From contig NZ_LT598653.1 in NCBI RefSeq assembly GCF_900078365.1, positions 1,798,001 through 1,862,000 on the forward strand: a stretch of 64,000 nt of DNA, in the 5' to 3' direction. Positions 8,529 to 16,233 of the stretch are shown here, one piece after another (within the stretch, counting starts at the first letter, position 1; each line of letters opens with the position of its first letter). The notes under the pieces were generated by a model. The model ran no database searches, had not been told where the DNA came from, and saw nothing but the letters and a program-made list of their open reading frames with translations. The DNA comes from an uncultured Sphingopyxis sp. GTDB taxonomy: Bacteria; Pseudomonadota; Alphaproteobacteria; Sphingomonadales; Sphingomonadaceae. The position numbers and the translations under genes are program-made.

Positions 8529-10127
8529 TCACATCCTGAACACGCCGAAGCCGCGGTCCTCGACCGGCGCGTTCAGCGTCGCCGCAAAAGCCAGCCCCAG
8601 CACGTCGCGCGTCTGCGCGGGGTCGATGATGCCATCGTCCCATAGCCGCGCGGTGGCGTGATAGGGGTTGCCCTCATCCTCATATTTCTGGCGGATCGGC
8701 GCCTTGAAGGCTTCGGCTTCTTCGGGCGTCCATTTGTCGGCGTCGCGGTGGACGGTCGCCAGCACCGACGCCGCCTGTTCGCCTCCCATCACGCTGATCC
8801 GCGCATTGGGCCAGGTGAAGAGGAAGCGCGGGCTATAGGCGCGCCCGCACATGCCGTAATTGCCCGCGCCGAAGCTGCCGCCGATCAGCACGGTGATCTT
8901 CGGCACCGTCGCGGTCGCCACCGCCGTCACCAGCTTCGCGCCATGCTTGGCGATCCCTTCGGCCTCATATTTCCCGCCGACCATGAAGCCGCTGATGTTC
9001 TGGAGGAAGAGCAGGGGAATGCGCCGCTGCTGCGCCAGCTCGATGAAATGCGCGCCCTTGACCGCGCTTTCGCTGAACAGCACGCCGTTGTTCGCGAGGA
9101 TCGCGACCGGAATGCCCCATATATGCGCGAAGCCGCAGACGAGGGTGCTGCCGTAATTCGCCTTGAATTCGTGGAACTCGCTGCCGTCGACGATGCGCGC
9201 AATCACCTCGTGAACATCATAGGGTGCGCGCACGTCCTGCGGAATGATGCCGTATAGCTCTTCCGCATCATATTTCGGCGGCCGCGGCTCCTTCATCTCG
9301 ACCTTGAAACCCTCGTCGGCGCCGAGGTGGCTCACGATGTCGCGCACGATGGTCAGCGCATGTTCGTCATTCTCGGCGAGGTGATCGACCACACCCGATT
9401 TCTTCGCATGCAGATCGCCGCCGCCCAGATCCTCGGCGCTGATTTCTTCACCCGTCGCCGCCTTCACCAGCGGCGGGCCGGCGAGGAAAATCGTGCCCTG
9501 ATTGCGGACGATCACCGTCTCGTCGCTCATCGCGGGGACATAGGCGCCGCCCGCCGTGCAACTCCCCATCACGCAGGCGATCTGCGGGATGCGCTTCGCG
9601 CTCATATTCGCCTGGTTGAAGAAGATGCGCCCGAAATGGTCGCGGTCGGGAAAGACCTGGTCCTGATGCGGCAGATTCGCGCCGCCCGAGTCGACGAGGT
9701 AGATACAGGGGAGGCGGTTCGCCTCGGCAATCTCCTGCGCGCGGAGATGCTTCTTGACGGTCATCGGGTAGTAGGTGCCGCCCTTCACCGTCGCGTCGTT
9801 GCAAACGATCATCGTCTGTCGCCCCGATACGCGGCCGATCCCGGCGATCATCCCGGCGCCGGGCACTTCGCCCCCATAGAGGTCGTTCGCGGCCAGCTGG
9901 CCGATTTCGAGAAAGGGCGAGCCCGGATCGAGCAGCCGCTCGACGCGCTCGCGCGGCAGCAGCTTGCCGCGGCTCACATGCCGCTCGCGCGACTTTTCGT
10001 TGCCGCCGAGCGCCGCCTCGGCAACGCGCGCATACAGCTCGTCGCGCAATGCGCGGTTGTGCGCGGCATTGGCGCGGAACGCGTCGCTCTCGTTATTCAC
10101 CATCGTGCCCAGAACAGGTGCGCTCAC
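8529..10127 (-). CDS. liuB: Methylcrotonyl-CoA carboxylase beta (carboxyltransferase) subunit
   Basis: The 532-residue protein transfers the carboxyl group from biotin to 3-methylcrotonyl-CoA. Diagnostic stretches are VDSGGANLPHQDQVFPDRD, FGRIFFNQANMSA and GTIFLAGPPLVKAATGEEIS, which mark methylcrotonyl-CoA carboxylase rather than propionyl-CoA or acetyl-CoA carboxylase. I chose GTG 10127 (VSAPVLGT): AGGAGA lies just upstream, whereas the ATG at 10184 would add a poorly conserved arginine-rich tail. It is the first gene of the minus-strand operon liuB-secreted protein-liuD-maoC-lyase. The complex is cytoplasmic. Confidence 0.95.
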   Translation of the reverse strand: MSAPVLGTMVNNESDAFRANAAHNRALRDELYARVAEAALGGNEKSRERHVSRGKLLPRERVERLLDPGSPFLEIGQLAANDLYGGEVPGAGMIAGIGRVSGRQTMIVCNDATVKGGTYYPMTVKKHLRAQEIAEANRLPCIYLVDSGGANLPHQDQVFPDRDHFGRIFFNQANMSAKRIPQIACVMGSCTAGGAYVPAMSDETVIVRNQGTIFLAGPPLVKAATGEEISAEDLGGGDLHAKKSGVVDHLAENDEHALTIVRDIVSHLGADEGFKVEMKEPRPPKYDAEELYGIIPQDVRAPYDVHEVIARIVDGSEFHEFKANYGSTLVCGFAHIWGIPVAILANNGVLFSESAVKGAHFIELAQQRRIPLLFLQNISGFMVGGKYEAEGIAKHGAKLVTAVATATVPKITVLIGGSFGAGNYGMCGRAYSPRFLFTWPNARISVMGGEQAASVLATVHRDADKWTPEEAEAFKAPIRQKYEDEGNPYHATARLWDDGIIDPAQTRDVLGLAFAATLNAPVEDRGFGVFRM

Positions 10128-10274
10128 GTCTCCTAATCTCCTTTGAAGCCGGGCCGGACTATCCCGCCGCTCGTCGAGCGACAAGGACCGCAGGCCGAAA
10201 ATGGTTGGCGTTGAAACCGGTTCGTCACAGGCCTATGCCCCCCCGCATACCCGTTTAAGAACAAGGTCCTTCCC

Positions 10275-12359
10275 ATGAAAAAAGCCGTCTTCACCATATT
10301 GCTTTCGACCGCCGCGATCGTCGCGGGGCCCGTTGCCTGTTCGAAGGGCGACAAGGCCGAGGCCGGCTACACTGTCGGCACCGACCTCGGGATCAGCAAG
10401 TCCGCGATGGACACGAGCGTGAAGCCCGGCGATGATTTCTACGCCTATGCCAACGGCAATTGGGACCGGACGACCGAGATTCCCGCCGACCGCTCGTCGA
10501 TCGGCGCCTTCACCATCGCCTTTCTCGAAACCGAGAAGCGCGTCCGCGAACTCGTCGGCGCGATCGTTCAGAAGGGCGGGGCGCTCGACACCGATGAAGG
10601 ACGCATCGCCGCTTTTTACAAGGCCTATATGAACAGGCCGGCGATCGACGCCGCGGGGATGAAGCCGGTCGCGGCCGACCTCGCGCGCTTCGCCGCGATC
10701 GCCGACAAGGCGGCGCTGTCGAAGGTCCTTGGCGAACAGACGCGCGCCGACGTCGACCCGCTCAACGCCACCGACTTCGGCACCGAGAATCTGTTCGGCA
10801 TCTTCGTGACGCAGGGGCTCGCGACCCCGGGGGAGGTGATCCCCTATATGCTGCAGGGCGGCCTCGGGCTTCCCGAGCGCGAATATTATCTGTCGGCGGA
10901 CCCCAAAATGGCGGCGATTCGCACCGAATATCAGGCCTATATCGAAAAGCTGCTGACCGCGGCGGGGCAGAGCGACGCGGCGGCGAAGGCCAAGCGCATC
11001 TATGACCTCGAGCTCAAGATCGCGCGCGCGCACGCCAGCCGCGAACAGAGCGAGGACTTTACCAAATCGGCCGACGTCTGGGCGAAGGCCGATTTCGCGA
11101 AGAAGGCGCCCGGCATCGACTGGGATGCCTATTTCGTCGCGGCGAAGCTCGACAAGGCGGGCAAGTTCGGCGCCTATCACGCGAAGGCGATCACCGGCCT
11201 GTCGGCGCTTGTGGCGTCGGAGCCGCTCGATGCGTGGAAGGACTGGCTGACATTCCATCAGATCAACAGCCACGCCGACGTGCTGCCGAGCGCGATCGAT
11301 AACGCGCATTTCGCCTTTTACGGGACGACTCTTGCGGGCACACCGCAGCAGCGCAGCCGCGACAAGCGTGCGCTCAGCGCGCTGAACACCGACCTCGGCG
11401 ACGCGGTCGGCCGCGTCTATGCCGAGAAATATTTCCCTGCGTCGGCAAAGGCCGAAGTCGGCGACATGGTGAAAGGGATCAAGGCGGCGTTCGCAACCCG
11501 TGTGAACGGCATCGACTGGATGGCGCCCGAGACAAAGAAGGAAGCGATCCGAAAGGTCGAAACGATTGTCGTCGGCGTCGGCTATCCCGAGACGTGGCGC
11601 GACTATGGCAGCTATGCCGTCAGCGCCGACAACGCCTATGCGAACGAAGTCGCGGGGCAGAAGGCCGAATATGCGCACCAGCTCGCGAAGATCGGCAAGC
11701 CGATGGACAAGGGCGAATGGTGGATGACCCCGCAGACGGTCAATGCGGTCAACCTGCCGGTGCAGAATGCGCTGAACTTCCCCGCCGCGATCCTCCAGCC
11801 GCCCTTCTTCGACGCCAAGGCCGACCCGGCGTTCAACTATGGCGCGATCGGGGCCGTCATCGGGCACGAGATCAGCCACAGCTTCGACAATAATGGCGCG
11901 GCGTTCGACTCGACCGGCGCGCTGCGCAACTGGTGGACGCCGGCGGACCTGGCGAAGTTCGACGCCGCGGGCGACGCGCTTGCGGCGCAGTTCGACACCT
12001 ACAAGCCGTTCCCCGACCTTGCGGTCAACGGCAAGCTGACGCTGGGCGAGAATATCGCCGACGTCGCGGGGCTGCAGGCCGCCTATGATGCCTACCGCGC
12101 GTCGCTCGGCGGCAAGGAAGCGCCGGTGATCGACGGTTTCACCGGCGACCAGCGTTTCTTCATCGCCTATGCGCAGACGTGGGCGACCAAGATGCGCGCC
12201 GAGGCGCTGCGCGCGCGCGTCGCGACCGACGGCCACGCGCCGGGCATGTATCGCGCGCTGACCGTCCGCAACCTCGACGCCTGGTACAAGGCGTTCGACG
12301 TCAAGGAAGGCGACAAGCTTTACCTCGCGCCCGACAAGCGCGTCCGCGTCTGGGGGTAA
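10275..12359 (+). CDS. M13 (neprilysin-type) zinc metallopeptidase, exported
   Basis: The 694-residue protein opens with a signal sequence (MKKAVFTILLSTAAIVAGPVACS); the Cys could be lipid-modified but the lipobox is weak. The N-terminal M13 domain contains DDFYAYANGNW. The catalytic domain has GHEISHSFDNNG (HExxH about residues 531-535) and third ligand ENIADVAG (about 592). The tail GMYRALTVRNLDAWYKAF and a VRVW ending are typical. It degrades peptides outside the cytoplasm. It is monocistronic: divergent from liuB and followed by a palindromic repeat. A 741-residue reverse frame over it is an antisense shadow. Confidence 0.93.
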   Translation: MKKAVFTILLSTAAIVAGPVACSKGDKAEAGYTVGTDLGISKSAMDTSVKPGDDFYAYANGNWDRTTEIPADRSSIGAFTIAFLETEKRVRELVGAIVQKGGALDTDEGRIAAFYKAYMNRPAIDAAGMKPVAADLARFAAIADKAALSKVLGEQTRADVDPLNATDFGTENLFGIFVTQGLATPGEVIPYMLQGGLGLPEREYYLSADPKMAAIRTEYQAYIEKLLTAAGQSDAAAKAKRIYDLELKIARAHASREQSEDFTKSADVWAKADFAKKAPGIDWDAYFVAAKLDKAGKFGAYHAKAITGLSALVASEPLDAWKDWLTFHQINSHADVLPSAIDNAHFAFYGTTLAGTPQQRSRDKRALSALNTDLGDAVGRVYAEKYFPASAKAEVGDMVKGIKAAFATRVNGIDWMAPETKKEAIRKVETIVVGVGYPETWRDYGSYAVSADNAYANEVAGQKAEYAHQLAKIGKPMDKGEWWMTPQTVNAVNLPVQNALNFPAAILQPPFFDAKADPAFNYGAIGAVIGHEISHSFDNNGAAFDSTGALRNWWTPADLAKFDAAGDALAAQFDTYKPFPDLAVNGKLTLGENIADVAGLQAAYDAYRASLGGKEAPVIDGFTGDQRFFIAYAQTWATKMRAEALRARVATDGHAPGMYRALTVRNLDAWYKAFDVKEGDKLYLAPDKRVRVWG

Positions 12360-12368
12360 GACAAGCTC

Positions 12369-12450
12369 GTCATTGCGAGCGAAGCGAAGCAATCCAGGGC
12401 GGTTTACACCTGCTCTGGATTGCCGCGTCGCTTCGCTCCTCGCAATGACG
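12369..12450. repeat. Palindromic intergenic repeat, family B
   Basis: Outer arms CGTCATTGCGAG and CTCGCAATGACG, with inner arms GCAATCCAG/CTGGATTGC, form an imperfect 82-base palindrome between two convergent genes. It can fold as a hairpin in either transcript and may serve as a bidirectional terminator, though no T-tract is present. It is a REP/BIME-like dispersed element by form, with no coding content. Confidence 0.85.
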
Positions 12451-12729
12451 CTAATCATTGGAAGCCTGTTGCTTCGCCGGTTTCCTGCGAATCAAATGGC
12501 TGTAGACACCGACGCAGTTGATGCCGAGCAGCGCGATATTCTGCCACCCGATGCCTTCGCTGTCGGGTTGCAGGAACCCCCATCCGATCAGCGCGAGGCT
12601 GCTCGTCACGAAGATGACGAACGCCCAGCCGGTCCAGCGCCGCCCAAGATTGAGCGAGACGAGCAACGCCGCGAGCGTCGCGGCGCCCGCGCCATAATAT
12701 TGCAGGGCATCGAGCAAGGTCTGGCTCAT
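12451..12729 (-). CDS. Small inner-membrane protein, unknown function
   Basis: The 92-residue product has three predicted membrane segments (AGAATLAALLVSLNL, GWAFVIFVTSSLALIGWGFL, and IALLGINCVGVYSHLI) and a basic C-terminal tail (RRKPAKQQ). The ATG at 12729 overlaps the stop of the next upstream gene by 4 bases, so it is the third gene of an operon starting with isovaleryl-CoA dehydrogenase. I do not recognise the family. The longer reading upstream to 12927 is out of frame with the real membrane gene and is ignored. Confidence 0.72.
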   Translation of the reverse strand: MSQTLLDALQYYGAGAATLAALLVSLNLGRRWTGWAFVIFVTSSLALIGWGFLQPDSEGIGWQNIALLGINCVGVYSHLIRRKPAKQQASND

Positions 12730-13046
12730 GGTAAGCCGCCGATCAGCGCGAAGATGCCCGCCGCGCTCAGCACCGGCCAGGCGATGTGACGCCCCCTGGT
12801 ATAGGCCGCATTGAACAGCCCCGTCGCCAGCCACGCCGCGCCGATGACGGCCAGCAAACCTTTCGGCGTGCCGGGCCAGCTCACCGCCGCCGCCGAAACG
12901 AGCATCAGGACCGAAGTCGCATGCCATGCGAAGCGGACGATCCGGCGGACGAGCGCATCGGCGAGCAAGCCTTCGCCGCTCCGCAGCAACGGCACGATCA
13001 GCCGCCTGTAGCCAAGCACCGAATGAACCCCGGCCGTCGTCACCAT
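12726..13046 (-). CDS. Small membrane protein, unknown function
   Basis: The coding part shows four hydrophobic segments, including SVLMLVSAAAVSW, LLAVIGAAWLATGLFNAAY and AWPVLSAAGIFALIGGL. The annotated ATG 13046 gives 106 residues but cuts the first membrane helix in half. Reading from a CTG at 13076, which overlaps the isovaleryl-CoA dehydrogenase stop (CTGA), restores LTSLWLSAAFMVTTAGVHSVLG as a full helix and gives 116 residues; that may be the true start. It sits between ivd and another small membrane gene with overlapping ends. Function is unknown. Confidence 0.62.
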   Translation of the reverse strand: MVTTAGVHSVLGYRRLIVPLLRSGEGLLADALVRRIVRFAWHATSVLMLVSAAAVSWPGTPKGLLAVIGAAWLATGLFNAAYTRGRHIAWPVLSAAGIFALIGGLP

Positions 13047-13072
13047 GAAGGCGGCCGACAGCCAGAGCGAGG

Positions 13073-14242
13073 TCAGGCCGTTTCGGCGAACAGCTCGCGG
13101 CCGATCAGCATGCGGCGGATTTCGTTGGTGCCGGCACCGATGTCGAGCAGCTTGGCATCGCGCCAGTAACGCTCGACCGGCCAGTCCTTGGTGTAGCCCG
13201 CGCCGCCCAAGGCCTGGATCGCCTCGCCCGCGACCTTCACCGCATTCTCGCTCGCGAGCAGGATCGCGCCCGCCGCGTCGAAGCGCGTCGTCTGGCCCGC
13301 GTCGCACGCCTTGGCGACGTTGTAGACATAGGAGCGTGCCGACTGGAGCATGACATACATGTCGGCCACCTTCGCCTGCATCAGCTGGAACGAACCGATC
13401 GGCTTGCCGAACTGCTTGCGCTCGCGAACATAGGGGATGACCGTGTCGAGGCACGCCTGCATGATGCCGAGTTGGAGCCCGGCGAGCACGACGCGCTCAT
13501 AGTCGAGCCCCGACATCAGCACGCCGACTCCGCCATTTTCGGGGCCCATCACCTGCTCTTCGGGCACTTCGCAATCGGTGAAGACGAGTTCGGCGGTCGG
13601 CGAGCCGCGCATGCCGACCTTGTCGATCTTTTGCCCGATGGCGAACCCCGGCATGTCCTTTTCGATCAGGAAGGCCGTGATGCCGCGCGATCCCGCCTCG
13701 GGGCTGGTCTTGGCATAGACGACGAGCGTGTCTGCGTAAGTTGCATTGGTGATCCAGAATTTGGTGCCGTTGAGCACATAGCCGCCCTGAACCTTGTCGG
13801 CCTTCAGCTTCATCGACACGACGTCGCTGCCCGCGCCGGCTTCGGACATTGCGAGGCTGCCGACATGCTCGCCCGAGATCAGCTTGGGGAGATATTTCGC
13901 CTTTTGCTCGGAATTGCCCCAGCGGCGGATCTGATTGACGCAGAGGTTCGAGTGGGCGCCATAGGAGAGGCCAATCGCGGCCGAAGCGCGCGAGACTTCC
14001 TCAACCGCGATCACATGCTCAAGATAGCCGAGCCCGAGCCCGCCATACTCTTCCTCGACGGTGATGCCGTGGAGGCCGAGTTCGCCCATCCGCGTCCATA
14101 GCTCGTCGCGTGGAAACCAGTCTTCGGCATCGGCCTTGGCGGCGAGCGGTGCGATCTGTTCGTCGGCGAAGCGGGCGGTGGTTTCGCGGATCATGTCGGC
14201 AGTTTCGCCGAGCGCGAAATCGAAATCGGGGGTGGCGCGCAT
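13073..14242 (-). CDS. liuA: Isovaleryl-CoA dehydrogenase
   Basis: The 389-residue flavoenzyme converts isovaleryl-CoA to 3-methylcrotonyl-CoA, the step before the liuB/liuD carboxylase. Signatures: LSYGAHSNLCVNQIRRWG, LAMSEAGAGSDVVSMKLKA, FWITNATYADTLVVYAKT, and YERVVLAGLQLGIMQACLD with the Glu used as catalytic base in isovaleryl-CoA dehydrogenases. The C-terminus has QALGGAGYTKDWPVERYWR and DIGAGTNEIRRMLIGREL. Start ATG 14242 gives the usual length; the frame extends upstream without similarity. It leads two small membrane genes and is divergent from a LysR gene 100 bases away. Confidence 0.94.
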   Translation of the reverse strand: MRATPDFDFALGETADMIRETTARFADEQIAPLAAKADAEDWFPRDELWTRMGELGLHGITVEEEYGGLGLGYLEHVIAVEEVSRASAAIGLSYGAHSNLCVNQIRRWGNSEQKAKYLPKLISGEHVGSLAMSEAGAGSDVVSMKLKADKVQGGYVLNGTKFWITNATYADTLVVYAKTSPEAGSRGITAFLIEKDMPGFAIGQKIDKVGMRGSPTAELVFTDCEVPEEQVMGPENGGVGVLMSGLDYERVVLAGLQLGIMQACLDTVIPYVRERKQFGKPIGSFQLMQAKVADMYVMLQSARSYVYNVAKACDAGQTTRFDAAGAILLASENAVKVAGEAIQALGGAGYTKDWPVERYWRDAKLLDIGAGTNEIRRMLIGRELFAETA

Positions 14243-14342
14243 GAGGTTCCTGTCGATCGAGGGCGAGGCTGGGCGTGATAGTGCCTCAAAAGCCGGGCAT
14301 ATGGAAATTGAAACGAAAGCAGATTCGGCATAAGAAAAATTT

Positions 14343-15245
14343 ATGATAAAGCGTACGCATATCCGCCAGTTCCTCGCCGTGGTCGATGCCGGAAGCTTCA
14401 CCCAGGCCGCGCTTCGTATCCGCGTCACCCAGCCGGCGCTGTCGACCGGCATCGCCGAACTCGAAAAACTCGTCGGCACGCCGCTGTTCATCCGCAACCG
14501 CCGCCAGATCCGGCTGACCGAGGCGGGCGGGCGCTTCCTGCCGATCGCGCGCGATCTGGAACGCGGCTTTCGCGCCGCCGATGGCTTTGGCCGCGAGGCC
14601 GGCCATCGGGCGAGCGAGATGAAGCTCGGCGTCATCCGCTCGGTGCCGGCCGAGCTGTTGCAGGCGATCGCGTCGGCGCTGCGCCCCGGCTTCGCCATCG
14701 AGTTGATCGAGAGCAGCGACTCCGAACTTCGCGCGGCACTCGGCAGCGGGCGCATCAACATGGCGCTGGTTCCGCTGCGCGAAGGCGAGCGCGGCGGCCA
14801 TGTGACGCCGCTTTACGAAGAACCGGTGCTGATGTTCATGGCGTCGGACCATCCGCTCGCCGGACGCATCGAGGTCGGGCCCGAGGAACTCGCCGCCGAG
14901 ACAATGATCGCGCGCCGCTCGTGCGAATTTCTCGACGCGACCAGCCGCTTCTTCACGCGCCACGGCGTCCGCCCGCGCTTCGCGTTGCGCAGCGAAAGCG
15001 ACGAGCGTTGCCTGCGCATGGTCGCCGCCGGAATCGGGATCACCACCGCGCCGGCCTCGCTCGCGATCGACGGCATCGTCCCGCTCAAGGTCGCGGGATA
15101 TGATTTCCGCCGCGAACTGGGACTGATCGCCGATCCCGCGTGGGCGGCCTTGCCCGAGGTCGCGCCGCAACTCGCCCATGCGCTGGAAACGATCGGCGCC
15201 ATCGCGGCCGAGTGGCGGCAGACGAGGGTCGATGCCGCGGCATGA
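14343..15245 (+). CDS. LysR-family transcriptional regulator
   Basis: The 300-residue product has a canonical N-terminal HTH (HIRQFLAVVDAGSFTQAALR, then VTQPALSTGIAELEKLVGTPLF) and a C-terminal effector-binding domain with typical LysR spacing. It is transcribed away from isovaleryl-CoA dehydrogenase across a 100-base gap and is 82 bases ahead of cysD. Divergent arrangement is the usual clue for regulation of the neighbour, so ivd is a candidate target; a sulfur-related role cannot be excluded. The effector is unknown. Confidence 0.88.
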   Translation: MIKRTHIRQFLAVVDAGSFTQAALRIRVTQPALSTGIAELEKLVGTPLFIRNRRQIRLTEAGGRFLPIARDLERGFRAADGFGREAGHRASEMKLGVIRSVPAELLQAIASALRPGFAIELIESSDSELRAALGSGRINMALVPLREGERGGHVTPLYEEPVLMFMASDHPLAGRIEVGPEELAAETMIARRSCEFLDATSRFFTRHGVRPRFALRSESDERCLRMVAAGIGITTAPASLAIDGIVPLKVAGYDFRRELGLIADPAWAALPEVAPQLAHALETIGAIAAEWRQTRVDAAA

Positions 15246-15327
15246 TCGGGTGCCTCACAAGTCTGGCTTGCCCCCTCGAAAGGCCATACAGTTTGCGCAC
15301 CGTCAATGGGGGCGGCAAGGGCGGGGC

Positions 15328-16233
15328 ATGATCGATACGCTGACCCATCTCGACCGGCTCGAGGCCGAGAGCATCCATATCATGCGCGAAGTGATGGCCG
15401 ACGCGGCCAAGCCCGTGATGCTCTACAGCGTGGGCAAGGACAGCGCGGTGATGCTCCATCTCGCGCGCAAGGCCTTCTATCCCTCGCCGCCGCCGTTCCC
15501 GCTGCTCCACGTCGATACGACATGGAAATTCAAGGCGATGTATGAGCTGCGCGACCGCATGGCGGCCGAAAGCGGCATGGAGCTCATCGTCTACCAGAAC
15601 CCTGAGGCGAAGGCGCGCGGAATTAATCCGTTCGATCATGGTCCGCTCCACACCGACATGTGGAAGACCGAGGGACTCAAGCAGGCGCTCGACCTCCACG
15701 GCTTCGACGTCGCCTTCGGCGGCGCGCGCCGCGACGAGGAAAAGAGCCGCGCCAAGGAGCGCATCTTCTCCTTCCGTACCGCGAGCCACGGCTGGGATCC
15801 CAAGAAGCAGCGTCCCGAGCTCTGGAACCTCTACAACGCCCGCAAGGCGAAGGGTGAGAGCATCCGCGTCTTCCCGATCTCGAACTGGACCGAGCTCGAC
15901 ATCTGGCAATATATCGCGCGGGAAAATATCCCGATCGTGCCGCTGTACTTTGCTGCGCCGCGCCCGACGGTCGCGCGCGACGGCCTGCTGCTGATGGTCG
16001 ACGATGACCGCTTCCCGCTGCTTCCCGGCGAGACGCCTGTCGAACGTTCGGTGCGCTTCCGCACCCTCGGCTGCTATCCGCTCACCGGGGCGGTCGAGAG
16101 CGGGGCGACGACCCTGTCCGAAGTCATCCAGGAAATGCTGCTCACCACGACCAGCGAACGGCAGGGCCGCATCATCGACAAGGATGGCGGCGACGCCAGC
16201 ATGGAAAAGAAGAAGCAGGAGGGGTACTTCTGA
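15328..16233 (+). CDS. cysD: Sulfate adenylyltransferase subunit 2
   Basis: CysD (301 residues) forms adenosine 5'-phosphosulfate from ATP and sulfate with CysN. The PP-loop SVGKDSAVMLHL is near residue 35; other family stretches are LHVDTTWKFKAMYE, FGGARRDEEKSRAKERIFS, NWTELDIWQYI and FRTLGCYPLTGAVES. ATG 15328 agrees with the usual CysD N-terminus; an upstream in-frame ATG at 15178 lies within the LysR gene. Its TGA overlaps the cysN ATG (TGATG). It opens the cysD-cysNC-cysQ assimilatory sulfate operon; the later reductase genes are not in the window. Confidence 0.96.
   Translation: MIDTLTHLDRLEAESIHIMREVMADAAKPVMLYSVGKDSAVMLHLARKAFYPSPPPFPLLHVDTTWKFKAMYELRDRMAAESGMELIVYQNPEAKARGINPFDHGPLHTDMWKTEGLKQALDLHGFDVAFGGARRDEEKSRAKERIFSFRTASHGWDPKKQRPELWNLYNARKAKGESIRVFPISNWTELDIWQYIARENIPIVPLYFAAPRPTVARDGLLLMVDDDRFPLLPGETPVERSVRFRTLGCYPLTGAVESGATTLSEVIQEMLLTTTSERQGRIIDKDGGDASMEKKKQEGYF

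Noticed and set aside
12361..12450. CRISPR-like repeat
   Set aside because: There is one inverted pair only, with no direct repeats and spacers and no cas gene.
10233..12458. 741-codon minus-strand frame over the M13 peptidase
   Set aside because: Shadow frame; its composition mirrors the codon bias of the sense gene and it would cross the palindromic repeat.
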